From the NCBI GenBank assembly GCA_022559845.1, contig CM040126.1:139632064-139696063 (forward strand): a stretch of DNA of 64,000 bases. The letters run 5' to 3'. The DNA is from Amorphophallus konjac (Eukaryota; Streptophyta; Magnoliopsida; Alismatales; Araceae). Under the pieces are notes generated by a model. That model searched no databases, had not been told where the DNA came from, and saw only the letters and a list, made by a program, of their open reading frames with translations. How positions within the stretch are numbered: position 1 is the stretch's first letter; each line of letters starts with the position of its first letter. Shown piece by piece: positions 56,404-64,000 of this stretch. The translations under genes were made by a program, and so were the position numbers.

Positions 56404-56770
56404 GTACCACCCGGTTCTAATGCAGCCATGGTCGACCCAACAGTGCCTTGTATGAGGTGTCAGAGTTTATAATATGAAACTGCACCTTGGTGGTGAAGTC
56501 TCCTAGCGAGAGATCAACTTTTTCCGTGCCCATGGGGACTTCAAATTTCTAGTTGAACCCAGCAATTCTCATATCCCTAACCTTAGTCTGGTGCATATTG
56601 AAGTAGTGCTTCTGGTAGACCTAGTAAGGGAGTATATTCACTGCAGTGCCTAGGTCAACCAGAATCCTATTTATAGGCTGCCCATTTAATTCCCCCTTCA
56701 TGTACAAGGGTCTATTATGGCCAGCAGAGAGTAGGAGAATATCTTCATCAGCGAAAGTGATAGCTATCCC
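56404..56770 (-). pseudogene. Retroviral-type protease remnant of gypsy element G2
   Basis: The minus strand reads RPLYMKGELNGQPINRILVD, then LGTAVNILP (near 56660-56630) and, after stops, TSYKALLGRPWLH (near 56435-56410). The catalytic Asp is present, but the next residues are altered from the usual DxGS/DxGA form. TSYxALLGRPW is typical of Tat/Athila-type proteases. The text stops where LTR-B begins. Two in-frame stops show decay. Confidence 0.65.
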
Positions 56771-57190
56771 CGAACGCATTTTGGCAAAGCAACTCTCAAA
56801 GCGTGCTAGGGTTTGCAGGGCTGCAATAATAGCTTTTCTAGATTCTTCATCTAGGGAGAGTATCTCCCAAACTCTAAATCTTATCGGGATCCTCTTCAGC
56901 TACTTCAATATTCTGATGCCGGCTCAGACATTGGCCAACCTTATTTCTTCGGCTTTACTTTGCCTATTGTCATTTACTGTCGGAGGAACCAGCCCACATG
57001 GCGGCTTATCTTCTTCTTCGAGTACTACTTGCCCCCGATTTATCTGATCATCAAGTTCGTTTATTTGTATTGGCTTAGCAATAGGGGCGATGCCACTATA
57101 ATCTTCAACTGCCGTAGGCGGAGTGGTCGAGGCTAGGGCCGGGATTTTCTTAGCTTTTGGCTCAGCTTGCTGGCATGGTTGCTTACACTT

Positions 57191-59955
57191 CTATGAGAGT
57201 AGAAATTCGGCAAATGAGGGAATCCCCTGGCCACTTGTATTATAAGGGTAAAAGCCCGGCGGAGGCGGGATCTCTACGCCCTTTATCTCAAGTTCGAGGA
57301 TTTTATATGGTTGCTCACCCCTGAACATGATATTGTGATTCGCTGGGGGATGACATCCCCACTTCCTCCTAGACCTAGTGGCATGGTGAGAGGTGAAAGC
57401 TTCGGTCTGGCTTACCTCTATTGGCGCGAGGCATATTTTTTCATCCTCCTCTTTAGAGTTTAGGGCCATGTTAAATAACGTCGAAAGTGTGTTACAGGAG
57501 ACAATGCTACCCCTTCTTTTATTCTTTGACTTCTTCTTCTTCTTTTTCTTCATAGCCAACATCTGGCCCTGTGGAGGGTATTTCTGGATGACCGGTTCTC
57601 AAGCTTTCGCCTCGGCTCCCTATGTTAGTTCGAGAGACTCAAAGTGCTCCCAAGGGGCATATTCTTTTAGCTGCACTGGCTATATCTCAGGATGTTCATA
57701 CTCATCCAACCCATTTATAATTTTTTGTAGCTGCTTCACAGCTGGACTGGCTTCTTTATGTACCTACAATGGGGTCTGCTTCTTCTTATTATTAGTCGGC
57801 CTTCTAATGACCATCTGAGGGGTCGTTTCATGCCAGACCGGCATTACAACGGGTGGAGCTTGCAGTGGCGTAACACCATGAATCAAGACTCCTAGAGCTG
57901 GGCGGGGTGTCGACCTCCTTCTTGTCTTCATTGACACTATTTGCCAATCCTTCTGGTCTTTTACAGGGGCCAGAATAAATAGCTCGTAGGTGTGCTTGGT
58001 GCAAGCTTCCGACACCTCTTCAAGCAATTGTTGGTACAGAGATACCATATTAACTGATGCCCCCAGAGCGGGTACTTCGTGAGGGCGTGGAGGATCCACC
58101 TTGTACTCACCCATTTGTAGCTCCCCTTTCTTGATCAAACTTTCAATGATATCTGTGAACACATAACAGTCTTCATTGGGGTACCGAAGCATCTGGTGAT
58201 ATGGGCAGAAGCGAGGGTCATCTTTCCTCTGGGCATCACCCGACCTTTTTGGCTCTGGAACGGTAACCTTGTTGTATTGAGTGGCCCATTCAAACAGGAC
58301 CCGACTCTTATCCTTAGGAAAGGAATAGAGCTTCTTCATCCTGGCTCGCTAGGAGGAGCCTTCTTGTCGGTCAGCAGGCTTGGCAAGATGAGGGTTAGCA
58401 ACCCCTTTGTCCTTTTCCTTTTGCTATTCAAATGCCTTAAAGTCAACCATGTGAACTTCCCTAGGCGTTGGCCTTTTATCCATCGGTTTACCCTTCTAGC
58501 TTGAAGCAGCAGGGGCAGAGGAATATCTGGAGAGGAAGGTCTTGATTTCTGCCACCACATTATTTAATCGGTCAAAAGACCTAATTTCAATCTCGATCAT
58601 CCTTTCCAAGACCTCCTTCTCAGATTCTACTTACAGATCTGCACTACATCTTCTTGATGGGGTGGCCATCTGCATCTCATACTAAGATTCTGTCACCTTT
58701 TAATATATTCCAGGGCCGTTTCATCATTTCTTTGCCTGGACACATAGAGTTCTGCTACAGTCACCTCCCTTTCGGCAACATGGAATCTCTCCCTGAACTT
58801 GCGTTGCATATCTGGCCATTCATTAATGGATCCAGCCGGCAAGCTGGAGTACCATTCAAAAGTGAGTCTTGTTAGCGAGGACCAGAAGAACTTCAATAAG
58901 TAAGACCTACCTGTTGCCAGATCGCCTATCACATTGATGTAATAAGCTATGTGTTCTTTTAGTGACCCTTGCCCATTGAATTTGTCAAACTTTAGGGGCT
59001 TGCTGATGCCAGGAGGTAATCTCTTAGCGGCATGATGAATAGGGTAGGGCACCTTATACACATCAAAAGAGGCATAATCATCACCGCCTCTATTAGTGAG
59101 CTTCATCTCAATCATCTGTTCTACCATTTTATTGTTTACTATTGTTGTATCCACCAGATCTAGGTAGAAATGTGATTGCTGCATTTGTGGCGTGGTTAGT
59201 ACCGTCTGTGGTGAAGCTTCAAACACGTTGGTAGTTCGCCGTGACATCTCTGGAGGGATTTTCGCTTGTTTTGAGGCCGAAGCGTGCATGCTCAGCTCAC
59301 TTTGCTGTCTCTTCAACATTTCACCTTCTTGCTGATACTTCTAAAGTAGCATCAGCAAGGCTAGATCAAGCATGGAGGGACTGGGAACATGGCTTCCCCC
59401 TTCTAGTGGAATACCTAGAGAAAGTATTTGCCTTTTGCCGTCATCTTCAGCGGTGACCACATTTGCAATCACAGCCGTAGTAGCCATCTTTGTACTTGTT
59501 TCACCGGTGAGGGTCTGCAACGCCTCAACTGCGGCCTTCTTTCTTCTTGTGAGAGGGCCTGGTCTCTCGGAAAGCTCGAAGATTTGTCCTTGATCTTCAG
59601 GCAAAGCCCCATAGCGACTAGCTACTCCAACCATATTGCAGGTGTAGACCTGAAATTGCCCGCTTCTTCGTATCACCTTCCAGGCTGATTGACTCGGGAA
59701 GGTTAGTCTTTCGAACACCAAGACTCTCGGTGTAGTCTGTTCATCAAGGGGCGGTCCATAACAACCCGACCCAGCGTCCTCTATTTCTTCTAGGTTGATT
59801 TGTAGTTCCCGACTTTCTTCTGCAGTATTGACAGCCTCCAGAAGCCGTTGTCTCCCTAAGGAGGTATTCCCGAGGCCACGGAGGTATCCGCGTACGGCCT
59901 GAGTAATATCATCTTGCCCCTCAGCAAGGCAGATCATTGGTGACGGCATCGTCAC
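57191..59955 (-). pseudogene. Gag of gypsy element G2 (Tat-type), fragmented
   Basis: In order: 59955-59341 (204 aa, N-terminal, no known domain), 59319-58693 with the Gag domain (KPLKFDKFNGQGSLKEHIAY, then LTRLTFEWYSSLPAGSI and RKFRERF), 58560-58336, and 58339-57764 with the knuckle-like CPYHQMLRYPNEDCYVF near 58205-58155. The last piece, 57562-57191, leads towards protease. Shifts and stops separate the parts. The Gag family differs from that of G1, although both have the CX2H-type motif. Confidence 0.7.
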
Positions 59956-60033
59956 ACATGCTGGAAGTCTATAGGTGAACCGCCCTCGTCAGGCTGACCC
60001 GCCATGATTCCTGTCATGCACGAAAATATCTGC

Positions 60034-60642
60034 CTACCGAATGTAGGTCCAGACAGGTGACTTACGAGATGCACATCCCAGTGTCTCAGTCTCCTTTTCT
60101 TCTTCTTCTCTTTCGAACTTGTCAATCACGACAGGCCCTGGTTGGGGTAGAGCTAGGGCCTGAACCTTCTTGGGCACCCACACTTGCTTGAATTTGGTTG
60201 GTTTTGGGGCCAACCTTCCCTTTAGCTTGGACCCAGCATGGTCCGCTCTATCTTGGGCTAGTGCTTGAAACGAGTTGCGCACTAGCACCGTGGAAATTAC
60301 CTAATCGGGTAGGGTCTCGGCCTGTCGGCCGTGCAGAAATACCCAGACGCCTCCGATTAATACGGATTTGCCCGATACACATAACCGGCGTTGCAGTGTG
60401 CCGGTATTCTTCTTGGTCACTGTCATAGCGGCCGCAGTGTGCCTTTTGCCAGTGGAGGCATGGACATCAATGTGGTGGATGTGGCATCCCACCCTCTCGA
60501 TCTTCTTTGGTACACCCTCCAGAAAGTCAGAAGCTATGCATTCCACCTCCGGGGTCTCCAGGAGGTCTACGAACGCTATCCCCAAGAAGTTGGGGAAGCC
60601 CACCACAGGAGGAAAATTGCCAAACTTGGTTAGCACCGCCAA
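60034..60642 (-). pseudogene. Upstream ORF of G2, split by a TAG
   Basis: One minus-strand frame runs from about 60642 to 60034 with a single TAG at 60301-60303. The second part has PTKFKQVWVPKK and an acidic EREEEEKE stretch. Ogre elements carry an extra ORF 5' of gag; position fits, but I do not recognise the sequence and no function is assigned. Confidence 0.4.
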
Positions 60643-61080
60643 GTAGCATGTTCGGCATGGCTCACAACCACGAGTGGTCCAAAAGTCACCGCCATTGCAG
60701 TTATCAAGAAAATGACCTACAAATTAAAACTACGAAAAGTTAGAATTTTAGGAAGAGGTCATGGGGCCCTAGATCTTAGCGAAGAGATGAAGGGAAGTTC
60801 AAGTCCCACCGGGCGTGCCAGACTTGTGGACGCACTTCTTGTACATATGATTATTTTTTTGTTTATTTATTTCTTTTATATCGTTTATCAGTGCGCAGGC
60901 GTGCCAGTCACAGAGTGACGATTTATGCGGACCCTAGGCACCGAGGTGGCCTGGAGCCGCTGATGTGCGCCGTCTGACTTGATCAGACGATGGTGGGTAA
61001 CGTGTCAGGGCTAGAACCCGCCACACCGTAAAGGTCCTGACATTAATTACATATCCTCAGAGAGGAGAAAACCCTTGATT

Positions 61081-61088
61081 AGTCGCCA
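61081..61088 (-). other. Possible primer binding site of G2
   Basis: TGGCGACT on the minus strand matches the start of the site used by Tat/Ogre elements (TGGCGACTCC). The match is short. Confidence 0.35.
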
Positions 61089-62548
61089 AGAAGAGGGGCC
61101 CTATAGCCTTAAAATAGATGATTGATTCAAAATGTATGCAAAATCTCTTGTATTGGGGCGAGGGCATTTAAGCTAGCTTATTTGCTCATCGTGGGCTCCG
61201 TACTCAAAAAGTATTCTGAGTCGAAAACATAGCGGATGCATAATGGTTTTAAACTATGTCTGCCAGGAATGCGGCAAGTTTGATATTTAGGAATTAAGGA
61301 AATGGGGTCAGATCCCAGTAGAAATGGGTTAGGTTTGATGGGTTATCGGCCCGGGGGAGGGTCAAGCCATGGCTATAATGGGGAGGGATTCCTAAGATCT
61401 AAGCATGACCTGCAAGGGCATCATTGATATCCCCTTCGCAGAAGGTCTAGTCGGGAGGAGCCCCAGATCAAATGCCATTAACTTCTTAAGAGTGGTGTTT
61501 ATGTTGGTTTTTTTCTATTGTTATCAAATTGCCATGCCATTATTATTATTATTATTACATTAACTTTAGATCTATTATTATTTTTCATGGTTTATCACTT
61601 TTTATCAATGACCTTTTTTTTAATTGTAAGCAAGTCGACTTGAGATCTTTTCATTTCTTTATTCTTTCTTTATTTTTTTTGCTATTTTCTTTTGTTTATT
61701 TTGCTTGGGTTTTTGCTTATTACTTCATTTCATTCATTTTCTTCATTCAATTCACTTCTTCTTGGTGCACAAGACCCACAAAGGGTTGGTACAAGCCATG
61801 CAAGTTTAATTCGGCAAGCTGATGAAGAGCGGGTCGACGCAGGTTGCAGGCTGCGTCGACATAGGGGTGCGTTGCACTAGCTCAGTGCCAAGGTGCATCG
61901 ACGTAGAGCCAAACTGCGTCGACCCAGTTCGAGGGTTGAGTCGACTAACTCTTCAGTAGTGAGCAGAAATTCTTCATTCTTTTTTTTGTTTGGTTCATGC
62001 TACGAATTCATCACAAGAGATTGAGGGTGTTAAACTCCCATCTTTTAGTGTACATTTCATTTCATTGCTTTCTTTCTTTCTTCTCTTCATTTTGTTTTGT
62101 TGTTGTTGTTTTTATTATCCTTTTTCTTTGATTAAAAGGGAAACACCAACCTGGATCAAGGGCAAGTCGACTTACTCAGGGAGTGAGTCGACTTGTTCCT
62201 GAACTAGAGAACGAAAAGGGGCCTAGGCTAGGGAACAAGTCGACTAGCCCAAGGGGGCAAGTCGACTTGCTCCCCTACCCTTCACCCTTTAACGTAATCT
62301 CCTCAGTCTATCAATAGTGGATTGTTATCATTATGCCATTTTTTGTGTGTTATCATCTTCGTTATTCTATTGTACATCTATCATCATCATTTTTTTGTTA
62401 GATTCGTCATCATTTTTTTTATATTAATGATCCTGTAATTAGTCCAAGTGTTCTGGCGAAAATTCGGCAACACCTCCCCTAGACTCGGTGTGTTTAGGGG
62501 GTGAGAAGCGGGTGCACATCCCGGGAGAATCCGAGATGGTCCCTTAAA
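61089..62548 (-). repeat. LTR-like region of G2 with GTCGAC dyads
   Basis: It lies 5' of the possible primer site, so by position it is the 5' LTR, although no second copy exists in the window. T-rich tracts (61500-61760, 62040-62150, 62330-62430) alternate with two clusters of GTCGAC dyads: 61833-61945 and 62163-62274. No gene is seen. Confidence 0.4.
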
Positions 62549-62572
62549 CAACTACAAGAAAATAGGCATTTA

Positions 62573-62965
62573 CCTACGTTTAAAAAATGTAGGTATAGCT
62601 CCAAAAAATGTAGGTAAAGCCTTTAGCCACGTTTGCTTGACTATAGGTTTTTCCTGCGTTTCTATGAAATGTAGGTATAGTTCGACCTATCTCTACGCTC
62701 TCAAAGCATAGGAATAGTCCATCAAAAAACATAGGTAGATATCAACCTATACCTACGCTTTGAAAGCGTAGGAATAGTTTAGTAAAAGTGTAGGTTAAAA
62801 ATATATATACACACACATATAATTAGCTATACCTACGATTCTAAAAATGTAGATATTATTTTTTGTCACGTACGAAAAAAAACGAATGAAAAGGTATTAG
62901 CGTCATTGTCTTAAAAACGTAGAAAAAAGAACTAGTCTCATTTTTTAAAAAAACGTAGGTATATT
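62573..62965. repeat. CACTA subterminal repeats
   Basis: About a dozen copies of a word with core ACGTTT or TGTAGGTA, in direct and inverted order, separated by 5-25 bases. Such repeats are the transposase binding region in this superfamily. Confidence 0.7.
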
Positions 62966-63036
62966 GTTCTTTTATTTTTTTTTACATACTCATTGTGCAA
63001 TCATATTACACTTATATACATTCATATAATATTTTT

Positions 63037-63198
63037 TGCATGAATCTCACATTGAACACATCACTATTAACATAAAAACTCACAATCTCCTACATGAATC
63101 TCACATTGAACACATCACTATTAACATAAAAACTCACAATCTCCTGCATGAATCTCACATTGAACACATCACTATTAACATAAAAACTCACAATCAAC
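63037..63198. repeat. 54-bp tandem repeat, three copies
   Basis: The unit GCATGAATCTCACATTGAAC continues for 54 bases and is repeated three times almost without change; parts of it go on to 63240. The period is 18 codons, which makes a repetitive open frame that I do not call a gene. Confidence 0.85.
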
Positions 63199-63587
63199 AC
63201 ATCAATATAAAGTCACATTCAACACATCAATATCAACATAGATCATACACGACCTTCGAAACACCGCTAACAACTTCAAGAGATTCATTTCTCACCTACA
63301 CAAAAATTTACTTTCCAATTAGTAACTATTTGCCAATAGAACAAGTAACACATGCACAGATACGTACTGCATACATACACATAAACAGATAGTTCCCCTC
63401 ACTCTAATGTAAAAGAGCAAGAAGGCCACTGATACATACATATCATTGTGGAAGCGCCCTTTGTTCGTTCTTTGCAGTCAAATCCTCAAACAATTAAATG
63501 CCTAGGTACGAACCATGCACTCCATTTCCCCAACAAAAAACAAGCCATCTGCAGTCACCTCTGCCAAGAAGAAATAAAGGAATTAGT

Positions 63588-63990
<403 letters not shown>

Positions 63991-64000
63991 GAATAGGAGC

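Overview
This is a transposon-rich stretch of a flowering-plant nuclear genome. I see no rRNA, tRNA, organellar or bacterial signature and no recognisable single-copy host gene. The plant assignment rests on SIRE-type copia and Tat/Ogre-type gypsy Gag proteins, initiator-Met primer sites (TGGTATCAGAGC), a PIF/Harbinger element with Myb-like and DDE ORFs, and a CACTA terminus. The species cannot be read from the sequence.

Layout. 1-9542: copia element E1 (+), with a broken gag, no pol and an envelope-like ORF. It appears to have inserted into the 3' LTR of E2, a related copia element (-, 9543-21422) with LTRs of about 3.8 kb and gag only. 21423-26665: gypsy element G1 (-), an LTR abutting a decayed gag. 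26666-44370: a PIF/Harbinger-like DNA transposon (-) carrying a Myb-like ORF, a transposase with two in-frame stops and a spliced tandem-GRF zinc-finger gene. It is itself interrupted by gypsy element E4 (-, 35749-43425, target duplication AAGGA). 44371-49539 plus 56285-56403: two more gypsy LTR-type blocks (LTR-A, LTR-B) related to the G1 LTR. LTR-B is split by E3 (+, 49540-56279), a young gag-only gypsy element with two 2,173-bp LTRs and target duplication TTAAT. 56404-62548: gypsy element G2 (-), a gag and partial protease with an upstream ORF and an LTR-like 5' end. 62549-64000: one end of a CACTA transposon.

Three themes stand out. First, six LTR elements of several families are present, yet I find no reverse transcriptase anywhere; all look like gag-carrying, pol-less elements that would depend on enzymes in trans. 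Second, the LTRs carry unusual word arrays: about 70 copies of a TGTAYAGACTT-like word upstream of the TATA box in E2, about 40 of a CTTCGTGTCG-like word at the same place in E1, and short dyads in the gypsy LTRs whose arms change together while the loop is kept. Third, the Harbinger-like element contains a four-exon gene for a protein with two GRF zinc fingers.

All calls were made by eye from sequence and translations. LTR ends of E2, E3 and E4 are well supported. Those of G1, G2, LTR-A and LTR-B are approximate.
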